Shown: piece after piece, positions 1 to 8,708 of the stretch
Numbering within the stretch: the stretch's first letter is position 1
Layout: each line of letters starts with the position of its first letter
Source of the DNA: Psychrobacter okhotskensis
Lineage (GTDB): Bacteria > Pseudomonadota > Gammaproteobacteria > Pseudomonadales > Moraxellaceae
NCBI RefSeq assembly: GCF_013248965.1
Contig: NZ_JABRVQ010000016.1
Location: forward strand, 1 to 64,000
Direction: 5' to 3'
DNA length: 64,000 nt
The notes under the pieces: model-generated
Told to the model about the DNA's origin: nothing
The model's database searches: none
The model's input: only the letters and a program-made list of their open reading frames with translations
Program-made: the position numbers and the translations under genes

Positions 1-1
1 G

Positions 2-130
2 CCTAAAGGCTGTGACTTTAGACAAGTCTCTGATGATGAGATGCAGGACATTGAGAACAAACTAAATAACAGACCAAGAAAACGCTTAGGGTTTAAAACG
101 CCTATGCAGGCTTTCTATAATATTAATTAG
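2..130 (+). CDS. IS30-family transposase, C-terminal 42 residues (cut by window edge)
   Basis: An open frame enters from the left edge and stops with TAG at 128-130. The visible residues include the stretch NNRPRKRLGFKTP followed by a short aromatic tail, which is the characteristic end of the DDE transposases of the IS30 family. Only the extreme C-terminus is present, so the catalytic DDE residues cannot be checked and it is unknown whether the element is intact. The terminal inverted repeat of the element appears to follow immediately after the stop codon. Confidence 0.8.
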   Translation, partial: PKGCDFRQVSDDEMQDIENKLNNRPRKRLGFKTPMQAFYNIN

Positions 131-131
131 C

Positions 132-154
132 GTTGCACTTGGTGTGTTAATCTA
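132..154 (+). mobile_element. Probable right terminal inverted repeat of the IS30-family element
   Basis: Right after the transposase stop lies GTTGCACTT followed by a TG-rich stretch ending in AATCTA. From memory, the inverted repeats of IS30 elements of this group have the form GTTGCACTT...GAATCTAC on this side. The left repeat and the target duplication lie outside the window, so the exact end is an estimate. Confidence 0.5.
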
Positions 155-364
155 AGAATCTTATCTACTAAAAACTTCATATTCAATAAAGCGAGAATAA
201 GCTGATGGTATAAGAATGTGGCTCATATTTTTTCGTCGCTATCTTTAGGACTTATTTAGGCCATTCTATATTAGCAATCTATTTTCTGGCTTTAGAATAT
301 CTAAAAAATCGACAAGCTGCGTTAGATTGCTAAATTCACTGGCTATTAGGGTGTTAGGGTATTA

Positions 365-399
365 GGGCTTGTCCTCATTTTAAAAATAAGGACAAGCCC
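365..399. repeat. 35-bp near-perfect palindrome with TA flanks (MITE-like, copy A)
   Basis: Two 17-base arms beginning GGGCTTGTCC and ending GGACAAGCCC are separated by a single base, with one mismatch between arms. TA dinucleotides flank both sides (363-364 and 400-401). The termini match the other TA-flanked inverted-repeat elements in this window (23815, 27515, 44659, 57624). It has no T-run typical of a terminator and lies upstream of dppA. Confidence 0.7.
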
Positions 400-691
400 T
401 AATACATTCGGAAATAAAGATATTAAAACGGTACATTTTCTATCAAAATTATCTTAGAGATGGCTTGCGTTACCACTGTTTAAAAGAGTATATTTAAACG
501 ACTTATTTATATCAGTATTTTTTGCAAACTTGAATCAAGGTTAAGGTCTGTTGAATTTTTTATCTTGTATACAAAAAAACGATATAAGCAATTGCTTTAA
601 AGGGAATTAAAAGCACGTCAAGTACATTTATGGGTCAAAAATGACTCTATAAATATATTGGCGAATATTTATAATTACATAGGATGTAATA

Positions 692-2332
692 ATGCAAAAA
701 TCACTCTTCAAATTGACCTTATTGGCGACGGTTATCTTAGGTATCAGCGCCTGTAGCGGCGACAACAAAACTACAGATGACTCTGCTGCCAGCTCAGACG
801 CTAAAGCCGCGAAAACCCTACTTTATTGTTCAGAAGGCAGCCCTGCTGGCTTTGATCCCGCACAGTACACCGCAGGTACTGATTTTGATGCGAGCGCCTA
901 TCCTATCTATAATGGCTTGGTGGAATTCAAAAGAGATGGCACTGAGATTCAGCCAGCCTTAGCCGAAAGCTGGGATATTAGTGAAGATGGCAAGACTTAT
1001 ACCTTTAATCTGCGCAAAGGCGTCAAATTCGGTAAAACCGATTACTTTACCCCAACCCGCGATTTTAACGCGGACGACGTGGTCTTTACGCTAGAACGTA
1101 TCACCAATCCTGATTTTGAATTTAATAAAGCCTATCCTGCTGAGTTCCCGTATTCTGTCGGCATGGGGCTGCCTGATCTGATCTCTACTATCGAAAAGGT
1201 CGATGACAATACCGTGAAAATCACTCTCAGCGAGACCAACGCGCCGTTTTTACAAAACCTAGCGATGGCCTTTGCTTACATCGATTCTGCTGAATATGCA
1301 GACAAGTTAATGGCTGCTGGTAATGCGGCTGACATTAATACCAAACCTGTTGGTACAGGACCTTTCGTCTTTACTTCCTATCAAAAAGACGCACAAATTC
1401 GTTATACCAAAAATCCAGATTATTGGAACAAAGACGATATTCATATCGACAATCTAGTGTTTGTCATCACCAAAGACTCAGCGGTTCGCGCCCAAAAAGT
1501 GCAAGCTGGCGAATGTCATGTGTCCGCTTATCCAAAACCTGCCGAGATTGACTCTGTTAAAAAATCCGGTAAGGCCACCGTCCTTGATCAACCCGGCTTT
1601 AACGTCGGTTATGTCGGCTACAACGTTGAAAAACCAAAGCTTAGCGACCTTAAAGTTCGTCAAGCATTAGATATGGCCATCAACAAAGACGCTATTATTA
1701 ACGCTGTTTATCAAAGCGAAGGGCTTAAAGCCACCAACCCTATGCCACCAACACAATGGGGTTATGATAAATCGATCAAAGACGCGCCTTATGACGTCGA
1801 AAAAGCCAAGTCCCTTATGAAAGAAGCAGGTGCAGATAAGCTTGCCATCAATCTCTGGTATATGCCCGTTCAGCGCCCCTACAATCCAAATGCCAAACTC
1901 ATGGCGGAAATGCTACAAGCAGATTGGGCGAAGATTGGTGTTAATGCCAAGCTGGTCACTTACGAGTGGGGCGAGTATCTAAATCGCGCCGCTAAAGGCG
2001 AGCACGATGTTATTTTAGCAGGCTGGACAGGTGATAATGGTGACCCTGATAACTGGCTTGGTACATTATTATCTTGTGATGCGGTCGGTGGCAATAACTA
2101 CTCGCGCTGGTGTAATAAAGACTTTGACACTTTGGTGACTAATGCCCGTCAGATTACCAATCAAGATGATCGCGTCAATGACTATGTAAAAGCTCAGCAG
2201 ATATTTAAAGAGCAACTGCCATGGACGACGATGGCGCATTCGGTGGTAACGGTATTCACCGCACCAAACGTCGTCGATTATAAAATTAGTCCACTTGGCT
2301 CAATACGCTTCGATGGTGTAAAAGTTGAATAA
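692..2332 (+). CDS. dppA: Dipeptide ABC transporter substrate-binding lipoprotein DppA
   Basis: Periplasmic receptor that captures dipeptides (in some bacteria also heme) and delivers them to the DppBC channel. The 546-residue protein starts with a lipoprotein signal peptide ending in the lipobox ISAC at Cys21, so it should be membrane-tethered; the E. coli protein is soluble. The mature part follows SBP_bac_5 architecture and closely resembles DppA from memory: LLYCSEGSPAGFDPAQYT near residue 43, SEDGKTYTFNLRKGVKF near 100, PVQRPYNPNAKLMAEMLQAD near 390, and GWTGDNGDPDN near 450. The start is supported by AGGATG five bases upstream. It is the first gene of a five-gene transporter cluster in the order dppABCDF, with a 220-bp gap before dppB. 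Confidence 0.93.
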   Translation: MQKSLFKLTLLATVILGISACSGDNKTTDDSAASSDAKAAKTLLYCSEGSPAGFDPAQYTAGTDFDASAYPIYNGLVEFKRDGTEIQPALAESWDISEDGKTYTFNLRKGVKFGKTDYFTPTRDFNADDVVFTLERITNPDFEFNKAYPAEFPYSVGMGLPDLISTIEKVDDNTVKITLSETNAPFLQNLAMAFAYIDSAEYADKLMAAGNAADINTKPVGTGPFVFTSYQKDAQIRYTKNPDYWNKDDIHIDNLVFVITKDSAVRAQKVQAGECHVSAYPKPAEIDSVKKSGKATVLDQPGFNVGYVGYNVEKPKLSDLKVRQALDMAINKDAIINAVYQSEGLKATNPMPPTQWGYDKSIKDAPYDVEKAKSLMKEAGADKLAINLWYMPVQRPYNPNAKLMAEMLQADWAKIGVNAKLVTYEWGEYLNRAAKGEHDVILAGWTGDNGDPDNWLGTLLSCDAVGGNNYSRWCNKDFDTLVTNARQITNQDDRVNDYVKAQQIFKEQLPWTTMAHSVVTVFTAPNVVDYKISPLGSIRFDGVKVE

Positions 2333-2552
2333 TCTTAACTGATGAAGTCCGGTATGACATACACGATTGTTTAATTGGTATTCGGCTGGGTCAGATACTC
2401 TGCTCCAGCCTTATTTATATAAATTAAGCACTCTGTTAAGCAACCGCTTTGTTAAGCATGCTGTCACCAACACTCTCATCATTATCAACATTCTAGTCAT
2501 CAACTTAGAGTTATTAAACCATAACTATTGAACCACAACTATTGAGCAGCCC

Positions 2553-3569
2553 ATGCTACTTTATATTTTGCGTCGCATTGCCATTCTCATTCCTGTCTAT
2601 CTTGGCTTAACGCTATCGACATTTACCCTGATTCGGCTCGTCCCCGGAGACGCCGTCGAGATTATGATGGGTGAGCGTATGGTCGATCCAGAGCTCCATG
2701 CTCGTGCCTTAGAAAGACTAGGATTAGACAAACCCCTCATCGTTCAATATTGGGATTATTTAACCGGTATCTTGACCGGTGATTTTGGTCAGTCCTTTCG
2801 TACCCGTACTCCAGTATTACAAGACTTCTTTGCCCATTTTGTGCCAACCTTAGAGCTGGCGGTATGCGCCATTGTTATTGCCAGTGTCATTGGGGTCAGC
2901 TTAGGTATCTTTGCCGCGCTGCGCCGTGGCACGTGGATTGATTACACTCTGATGTCAGGTGCGCTGGCAGGATACTCAATGCCCATCTATTTATTAGGAC
3001 CTATCCTAACCGGTATATTCGCCCACTATCTAGGCCTATTACCCGTCGCCGGTGTCATATCTGTCGCGCAGTTTTTGGACGTCAAACCTTTATATGGTTC
3101 ATGGCTATTGGGTTCCTTGACTTCAGGTGAACCGGGCGCATTTTGGGACGTGGTAAAACATTTTATCTTACCGTCTATTGCCTTATCGACCATACCACTC
3201 GCGATGATTGCACGCATGACGCGCTCGGCGATGCTAGAGGTACTAGATGAAGATTATGTACGTACCGCACGCGCTAAAGGCTTATCGCCGCGCCGCGTGA
3301 TATTGGTACACGTGATGCGCAATGCCTTGATTACTGTGGTGACGGTAATTGGCTTACAGATGGCAACCTTGCTCGCTGGCGCTATTATCACTGAGACTAT
3401 TTTTAGTTGGCCGGGTGTTGGTAATTGGCTACTCGATGGCTTCTTTACCCGTGATTATCCTATTGTGCAAAACGGTATCTTATTGGTCGCCACCGCCTTG
3501 ATTTTGGTTAGCTTATTTATTGATATTTTGTATGGTCTGATCAATCCGCGCATCAGACATACTTCTTAA
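2553..3569 (+). CDS. dppB: Dipeptide ABC transporter permease DppB
   Basis: Inner-membrane permease of the BPD_transp_1 type that forms the translocation channel with DppC. At 338 residues it matches the usual length of DppB (about 339). The N-terminus (ILRRIAILIPVYLGLT) is the first membrane helix, followed by the periplasmic segment GDFGQSFRTRTPV typical of DppB/OppB. Near residue 225-270 is the EAA loop that docks the ATPase, read as YVRTARAKGLSPRRVILVHV. About six membrane segments are visible. The 220-bp gap from dppA holds no gene and no obvious terminator, so a shared transcript is possible. No strong Shine-Dalgarno sequence precedes the ATG. Confidence 0.92.
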   Translation: MLLYILRRIAILIPVYLGLTLSTFTLIRLVPGDAVEIMMGERMVDPELHARALERLGLDKPLIVQYWDYLTGILTGDFGQSFRTRTPVLQDFFAHFVPTLELAVCAIVIASVIGVSLGIFAALRRGTWIDYTLMSGALAGYSMPIYLLGPILTGIFAHYLGLLPVAGVISVAQFLDVKPLYGSWLLGSLTSGEPGAFWDVVKHFILPSIALSTIPLAMIARMTRSAMLEVLDEDYVRTARAKGLSPRRVILVHVMRNALITVVTVIGLQMATLLAGAIITETIFSWPGVGNWLLDGFFTRDYPIVQNGILLVATALILVSLFIDILYGLINPRIRHTS

Positions 3570-3720
3570 TTTAACATTGATAAATACTCATATTATAAAT
3601 AGTGGCTATTGGTGTTTGCATGGTTTTGAGTGATTTTTTAGCAAATGCTTAATACTTATTAAGGCTAAAACTCTAAAACTTTAAATATTAGCAAAGCACT
3701 AGCCACTGTAGGAAATGCTC

Positions 3721-4635
3721 ATGAAGCCTTCTGTTCTTCCCTCTGATCTTAAGCTGATGGCAGCGACACCGCCGTCGTCTTGGCAGTTATTTTTATCGAC
3801 ATTTTGCCGCAATAAAGGCGCGGTACTTGGTTTTATAGTACTGGCCTTGATGGTGATTATCGCCATACTTGCGCCCGCCCTTGCACCGCATGACCCTTAT
3901 GAATTATTTACCGGTCAAGAGCAATTGCCGCCAGCGTTTTTAAGTGGCGGCGATACGATGTTTTGGCTTGGGACTGATGATGCCGGTCGAGATACCTTAT
4001 CTCGGGTGATGTATGGCGCACGTTACTCGTTGTTTATCAGTCTAAGTGCGACGACCCTTGCTATGTTGGTCGGCGTCTCGCTAGGGCTTAGCGCCGCGTT
4101 TTGGCCAAAGGTTTGGGGCAAGGCGGTGATGCTAGTCAATGATATTTTGATGTCTTATCCAAGCTTGCTATTGGCGATTATTATTGCGGCTATCTTAGGG
4201 CCGTCTATGACCAACACCATTATTACCATTGCCTTGGTTTGTACCCCACCTTTTATTCGTCTGACACGCGCTACCGCCATGGTAGAGCTACAACGTGAGT
4301 ACTTTGTTGCTTCGCAAGTGATGGGGGCTGGCGTGCTGCGCTTATTGTTTATCACCATTTTACCTAATTGTATGGCACCGCTTATCGTCCAAGCGACAAT
4401 GATTTTTTCCTCTGCTATTTTAGAAGCAGGCGCAATTGGTTTCTTAGGCTTTGGCGTGCAACCACCAGATGCAGAATGGGGCGCAATGCTCGGTACAGCG
4501 CGGCAATATATTCAAAGTAATGTTTGGCTCGCTATTTGGCCGGGTGTCGCCATCTTCTTAGCTGCCTTGTCGATTAACCTGACGGGTGATGGCTTACGCG
4601 ATGCGCTAGATCCCAAATTAAAGCAGGTGACCTAA
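3721..4635 (+). CDS. dppC: Dipeptide ABC transporter permease DppC
   Basis: Second membrane subunit of the dipeptide transporter. The N-terminal OppC_N region contains [20 protein letters not shown] followed by APHDPYE, and the segment [21 protein letters not shown] is a DppC/OppC signature. The EAA loop reads [19 protein letters not shown] chose the ATG at 3721 because AGGA at 3710-3713 lies seven bases upstream. An ATG at 3715 in the same frame is only one base from that site and would add two residues. The gene ends one base before dppD, so translation is probably coupled. Confidence 0.92.
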   Translation: MKPSVLPSDLKLMAATPPSSWQLFLSTFCRNKGAVLGFIVLALMVIIAILAPALAPHDPYELFTGQEQLPPAFLSGGDTMFWLGTDDAGRDTLSRVMYGARYSLFISLSATTLAMLVGVSLGLSAAFWPKVWGKAVMLVNDILMSYPSLLLAIIIAAILGPSMTNTIITIALVCTPPFIRLTRATAMVELQREYFVASQVMGAGVLRLLFITILPNCMAPLIVQATMIFSSAILEAGAIGFLGFGVQPPDAEWGAMLGTARQYIQSNVWLAIWPGVAIFLAALSINLTGDGLRDALDPKLKQVT

Positions 4636-4636
4636 G

Positions 4637-5725
4637 ATGACTGATACCTTAGATAAAACAGCGCTTACCAATACTTCTATGAATGGCTCGTTAATAAAAG
4701 AAGCGCCACTGTTGTTAGATATTGAAAATCTTTCGGTCACTTTTGGTCAAGGCGCACGTGCTTTTCGCGCCGTCGATGATGTATCATTAAAAATCACCCA
4801 AGGCGAAGTCATCGCCGTCGTCGGTGAATCAGGCTCGGGTAAGTCGGTCACTATGATGGCACTCATGGGACTATTGCCGCCTTCTGCGACAGTTCGTGCC
4901 AAGCGGGTGATGTTTGATAATAAAGACATGCTGAGTATGTCAGCCAAAGAAAAGCGCGGCATCATTGGTAAAGATATTTCCATGATTTTTCAAAATGCCA
5001 TGTCTTGTCTAAATCCGAGCTTTACCATTGAGATGCAACTGGGTGAAGTACTGCGTAAGCATCTTGGACTGCGCGGTGCAGCGGTACAGACGCGTATCTT
5101 AGAGCTGCTCGAACTGGTTGAGATGCCGGATGCCAAAAATCGACTTAAGGTTTATCCGCATCAATTATCGGGCGGTATGAGTCAGCGGGTCATGATTGCG
5201 ATGGCGATTGCTTGCGAGCCAAAACTGCTTATCGCCGATGAGCCAACCACAGCGCTTGACGTCACGGTGCAAGCACAAATTATGGATTTGCTCGGGCGCT
5301 TACAACGCGAAAAGCAAATGGCAATGGTATTAATTACCCATGACTTGGGTTTGGTCGCGCAAAACTCACGCGATGTCGCCGTCATGTATGCCGGACAAGT
5401 GGTCGAAACCAGTACAGTGCCGGAGATTTTTCAACATCCTGCTCATCCTTATACCGAAGCTTTACTGCAAGCCATCCCTGAGCTGGCTATCGGTCAAGAC
5501 AGGCTCAATAGTTTGCCGGGTGTGGTACCCAGCCAATATGATCGCCCAAGCGGTTGCTTATTGTCTCCCCGCTGTCCCTATAAAGAGCCCGCTTGTGAAG
5601 TACCGCCGCCCATTTTAGATACGCCCAATGGCAAAGTGCGCTGTATTCACTCTGAATTGCCTAATTTACCTACTCGCACCTCCACCCCTCACCCTGCTAC
5701 TTTGGAGTCACAGCATGAGTCATAA
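4637..5725 (+). CDS. dppD: Dipeptide ABC transporter ATP-binding protein DppD
   Basis: Cytoplasmic ATPase that with DppF powers dipeptide import. The protein has 362 residues, some 35 more than E. coli DppD, mostly from a polar N-terminal leader and a Pro/Thr/His-rich tail. Walker A reads GESGSGKS near residue 58, the ABC signature is [16 protein letters not shown], and Walker B is [12 protein letters not shown]. The C-terminal oligopeptide-transporter domain carries the Cys-containing [14 protein letters not shown] segment that in this family binds an iron-sulphur cluster or metal. It begins one base after dppC with AGGTGA upstream, and its 3' end overlaps dppF by 11 bases. Confidence 0.93.
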   Translation: MTDTLDKTALTNTSMNGSLIKEAPLLLDIENLSVTFGQGARAFRAVDDVSLKITQGEVIAVVGESGSGKSVTMMALMGLLPPSATVRAKRVMFDNKDMLSMSAKEKRGIIGKDISMIFQNAMSCLNPSFTIEMQLGEVLRKHLGLRGAAVQTRILELLELVEMPDAKNRLKVYPHQLSGGMSQRVMIAMAIACEPKLLIADEPTTALDVTVQAQIMDLLGRLQREKQMAMVLITHDLGLVAQNSRDVAVMYAGQVVETSTVPEIFQHPAHPYTEALLQAIPELAIGQDRLNSLPGVVPSQYDRPSGCLLSPRCPYKEPACEVPPPILDTPNGKVRCIHSELPNLPTRTSTPHPATLESQHES

Positions 5726-6686
5726 AGTGGTCTTAAAAGCAGACAACCTACACAAGCATTACCCGGTATCGCAAGGATTGGGCAAGCCTAAAGCGTATGT
5801 TAAAGCCCTAAATGGCATCTCGTTTGAGCTTGAAGCGGGCAAAACGCTGGCGGTCGTTGGTGAGTCAGGCTGTGGTAAATCAACGCTTGCCCGCCAGTTG
5901 ACCCTCATTGAAGAGCCCACTGACGGCGAGTTATTTATCAACGATGAAGCAACGACCGGTTATAGTAGAAAAGCATTAAAAGAGTTGCGTACCGAAATCC
6001 AGATGGTATTCCAAAACCCTTATGGCAGCCTAAACCCGCGTCATACGATTGGTTATCAATTGACTGAGCCTTTAGATATTCATACCAAGCTATCTAAAGA
6101 AGAAAAGCGCGACAAAATAAACGAGATGATGAGGCATGTCGGTCTACGTCCCGAACATGCGGGCCGTTATCCACATATGTTTTCAGGTGGACAACGCCAA
6201 CGTATCGCCCTCGCCCGCGCGATGATGCTTAATCCTAAAATTGTCGTCGCTGATGAGCCAACCTCAGCGCTCGATGTGTCGATTCAAGCACAAGTATTGA
6301 ATCTATTTATGGATTTGCAAGACGAATATCATACTGCGTACGTTTTTATCTCGCACAACTTATCAGTAGTACGCCATGTCGCCGATGATGTGATGGTGAT
6401 GTACTTAGGTCAGGCCGTCGAACACGGGCCTAAGGAAGCGATTTATAATGCCCCAAAGCACCCTTATACCATTGCTTTATTGGCCGCAGCACCAACTGTG
6501 AGTGGTCATAAAAATGATTTAACCCTACATGGTGAGCTGCCAAGTCCGCTTAATCCGCCAAGTGGCTGCGCCCTGCATAAACGTTGTCCTTATGCCAAAC
6601 CACAATGCAGTGAAATAGAGCCGCAACTGCGCGAATGGGACGGTCGATTGGTCGCTTGTTTACGTTTAGAAGAAATCTATGGGTAA
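5715..6686 (+). CDS. dppF: Dipeptide ABC transporter ATP-binding protein DppF
   Basis: Partner ATPase of DppD. The open frame begins further upstream at 5628, but the ATG at 5715 is preceded by GGAG at 5704-5707 and gives a 323-residue protein starting [12 protein letters not shown], the normal N-terminus for this family. Walker A is GESGCGKST near residue 50, the signature is [16 protein letters not shown], and Walker B is [11 protein letters not shown]. The C-terminus has [15 protein letters not shown], the paired-Cys oligo_HPY segment. The gene overlaps dppD by 11 bases and the following DUF4424 gene by 8 bases, an arrangement expected for translational coupling. Confidence 0.93.
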   Translation: MSHKVVLKADNLHKHYPVSQGLGKPKAYVKALNGISFELEAGKTLAVVGESGCGKSTLARQLTLIEEPTDGELFINDEATTGYSRKALKELRTEIQMVFQNPYGSLNPRHTIGYQLTEPLDIHTKLSKEEKRDKINEMMRHVGLRPEHAGRYPHMFSGGQRQRIALARAMMLNPKIVVADEPTSALDVSIQAQVLNLFMDLQDEYHTAYVFISHNLSVVRHVADDVMVMYLGQAVEHGPKEAIYNAPKHPYTIALLAAAPTVSGHKNDLTLHGELPSPLNPPSGCALHKRCPYAKPQCSEIEPQLREWDGRLVACLRLEEIYG

Positions 6687-7641
6687 GCGACACTTTGTGT
6701 CTAGCAGTACATTAGCTTACGCTGTGCTGATAGCGATGACTACTGCCCAAGCGAACGACTCTACTGGCTATGTCGGTACAGGTGGTGTTGAGTATCTGAA
6801 AAATAAAAACATCAGCATGCATAGTGAAGATTTATATATCTCAAAAGATGAAATTCGTGTCAATTATAAGTTTAAAAATCTCAGTAATAAAGACATTACC
6901 GAGACGGTTCTCTTTCCTATGCCAGCTGTGCCTAGTTTTATAGACTCAGATTACGCCGATACCAGTGCCACTTATAATAACTTTAAAATTTGGGCCAATG
7001 GCAAACCTATCACGCCTACCCTACATGTCCGTACCTTTATGTATCCGATCATCATCAAAAATGGTGAGAAAAGCCATGCGGAAAAAGCTATTGATACCAC
7101 CAAAGTTTTTAAGGCATGCGGTATTAGTGATGCTCAAATGATGTCACCTTGGACCTATAAATTTGATACCAATGATATCAATCAACGGCTTTTGGACTGT
7201 AATAATAAGGCACTCGATAAGTTTATCGATGATAAAGAAGACCTTGATATTTTTTGGGACTCGCAAGTGATTTATAGTTGGGAGCAAACCTTTAAAGCCA
7301 ATACGATTACTAAGGTCAAACACACGTATAAACCGTTAGTGGGTGGCTCTGTGGATTTAGACAGTGGGCAATATGGGGATTTTTGCGTAGATGATTCAAC
7401 TCAGAGATCCTTTAATAAGAATGGTCGTCCCTATCATGCCTTAAGCTATATCCTAACTACGGGGGCAAACTGGGCCAAACCTATTGCCAATTTCAAACTG
7501 ACTGTCGAACGTGACCCTAACGAGCTAGTCTCGTTCTGCTGGAAGGGTAAAGTCAAAAAAATTGGACCAACGACATTTGAGATTAAAGAGACTAATTTTG
7601 TGCCAACCCATGATTTTGATGTCGCTTTTATCATGAAATAG
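6679..7641 (+). CDS. DUF4424 family periplasmic protein (copy 1)
   Basis: Function unknown. The 320-residue protein has a cleavable signal peptide ending near AQA|ND and the family hallmark SMHSEDLYIS followed by IRVNYKFKNLSNKDITETVLFPMP, which I recognise as DUF4424. Two short Cys-containing stretches (FKACGI, FCVDD) could form a disulphide in the periplasm. Its start overlaps the end of dppF by 8 bases, so it is probably co-translated with the peptide transporter. A paralogue lies at 9685-10683: the two proteins are nearly identical in the last 80 residues, while their codons differ at many third positions, which suggests an old duplication under purifying selection. The link with peptide uptake is inferred from position only. 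Confidence 0.8.
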   Translation: MGKRHFVSSSTLAYAVLIAMTTAQANDSTGYVGTGGVEYLKNKNISMHSEDLYISKDEIRVNYKFKNLSNKDITETVLFPMPAVPSFIDSDYADTSATYNNFKIWANGKPITPTLHVRTFMYPIIIKNGEKSHAEKAIDTTKVFKACGISDAQMMSPWTYKFDTNDINQRLLDCNNKALDKFIDDKEDLDIFWDSQVIYSWEQTFKANTITKVKHTYKPLVGGSVDLDSGQYGDFCVDDSTQRSFNKNGRPYHALSYILTTGANWAKPIANFKLTVERDPNELVSFCWKGKVKKIGPTTFEIKETNFVPTHDFDVAFIMK

Positions 7642-7923
7642 CTAATGGATATTGACCACACCTCGGCACTTAGGAAATTGGCTACAACCAAAAAAGTCCT
7701 GACCTTGATTCAGGCCTTTTTTTGCAACACGTTTGGTCATTTCTCCCTGACATCTTGGACAGTTAGGTACCTGCTCTGTAACAGCTGTATGATTGGTTCG
7801 CTCAACAGCTTTAAGATTGGTGCTATCAGACGTGATGATCTCACATTCAGCCGTTTTAAAATCATTGCCCGATAACTCAGGCTCCATAACTTCAAACGGT
7901 GTAAGAAACACTTTGTTAGCCAT
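7642..7923 (-). pseudogene. Topoisomerase-type C4 zinc-finger tail separated from the NERD gene by an amber codon
   Basis: The 93-residue frame ends with CPRCQGEMTKRVAKKG and FFGCSQFPKCRGVV, a four-Cys zinc finger of the kind found at the C-terminus of DNA topoisomerase I and at the end of many NERD nuclease-like proteins. Reading upstream on the minus strand from its first ATG, the frame continues for six codons (T N T S Y D) to the TAG at 7942-7944 that ends the NERD gene. The two are therefore one frame with a single in-frame stop. The ATG at 7923 has no convincing ribosome site. It is either a dead tail, a separately started zinc finger, or the product of read-through. Confidence 0.6.
7690..7722 (+). 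terminator. Intrinsic terminator of the dpp-DUF4424 operon, inside a convergent gene
   Basis: A6-GTCCTGA, a short loop, then TCAGGCC-T7 forms a stem with A and T runs on either side and could work in both directions. It begins about 50 bases after the DUF4424 stop codon. It falls inside the minus-strand zinc-finger frame, where it encodes the KKGLNQGQDFFG part. Confidence 0.7.
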
Positions 7924-7941
7924 ATCATATGATGTATTTGT

Positions 7942-8667
7942 CTACTGAGTACTAAAACTATCAATTGGTAATTCGCTAGATTCAATCTCAGTTTGCCCAG
8001 ACCATCGCTGCACTTCCCTACTTTTTAGAATAGGTCTTCTTACGGTTTCTTTTACTGTTGATTCAGGTGGAGGATTATCAGTATTTTTGCTCGGGTTACT
8101 ATGCTTATCTTTTAGATAGGCTTTATGCTGCCGATTGGTGCGCCACGATTTGCTAAATCTATTGCTTTCTATCTGCTCAACAATGGATGTGACCTCGTCT
8201 TCGGTGAGTAGCTTATCTTGTTTCTTCTTAACATAAGAAACCATACCGCTTGTCAATACGTGTTCGGGCAACTCATCACGGGTTTTTAGTTCACACTCAC
8301 CGATGAACGCAATCATCGAATGAAAGTAGCCCAGCTCCAAGTCTAATAAGTCTGCAAGCGTCTTAATGTGCAAGTAGTTTTGGCGCAGTGGGTTTTGGAA
8401 TTTGAATTTACTTCTATTTGGGAATGATTGCGTCCACTGCCTTTGCGTCTCCTTTCCGTATATCCAGCCTTTATAATTTTTGGTTTCGATGACAAATATG
8501 CCGTATACGGAGACAATGATATGATCGATTTGAGTACTGCCCCCATTAGCTCGTGGCAAAGTAATACCGTTTAATCGGTGATAAACATCTTTTTCAAGCT
8601 TGAGCCACATGGCGACGTTGATAACGGTCTCGCCTAGGAAGCCTTTGAAGGTCGATTTTAGGGACAT
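7942..8667 (-). CDS. NERD-domain nuclease-like protein (truncated by amber codon)
   Basis: Residues about 10-120 match the nuclease-related domain: GETVINVAM, then IDHIIVSVYGIFVIETKNYKG. The D48 ... E61-x-K63 pattern fits the PD-(D/E)xK nuclease core, so DNA cleavage is plausible but unproven. The C-terminal third is polar (KDKHSNPSKNTDNPPPEST) and looks like a linker. The protein stops at TAG (7942-7944), yet the same frame continues into a four-Cys zinc finger, the usual partner of this domain. GAGA about eight bases upstream supports the ATG. It lies in a minus-strand block with the membrane protein at 8709-9452, 41 bp apart. A role in DNA processing or defence is inference from the domain. 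Confidence 0.78.
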   Translation of the reverse strand: MSLKSTFKGFLGETVINVAMWLKLEKDVYHRLNGITLPRANGGSTQIDHIIVSVYGIFVIETKNYKGWIYGKETQRQWTQSFPNRSKFKFQNPLRQNYLHIKTLADLLDLELGYFHSMIAFIGECELKTRDELPEHVLTSGMVSYVKKKQDKLLTEDEVTSIVEQIESNRFSKSWRTNRQHKAYLKDKHSNPSKNTDNPPPESTVKETVRRPILKSREVQRWSGQTEIESSELPIDSFSTQ

Positions 8668-8708
8668 AGTGGATTTCTCAAAGAATTAATCATTGAAGCT
8701 GATATTTT

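Larger units (their letters stand above)
131..691. other. Intergenic region between IS30 end and dppA
   Basis: No plausible gene was found. The stretch holds the IS30 terminal repeat, three short TTAGGG-like direct repeats near 349-370, the 35-bp palindrome at 365-399, and at about 544-556 a lone half-site (AAGGTCTGTTGAA) resembling the terminal repeat of the 265-bp element at 57624. The dppA promoter must lie in the last part. The ribosome site AGGATG sits five bases before the dppA ATG. Confidence 0.6.

Noticed and set aside
5628-5714. N-terminal extension of DppF
   Set aside because: The extra residues lie inside dppD, show no family similarity, and the ATG at 5715 has a good ribosome site.
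7737-7985. 82-residue minus-strand frame overlapping the zinc-finger tail in another frame
   Set aside because: Considered as evidence for a frameshift, but the NERD and zinc-finger parts are in the same frame with one TAG, so no frameshift is needed.
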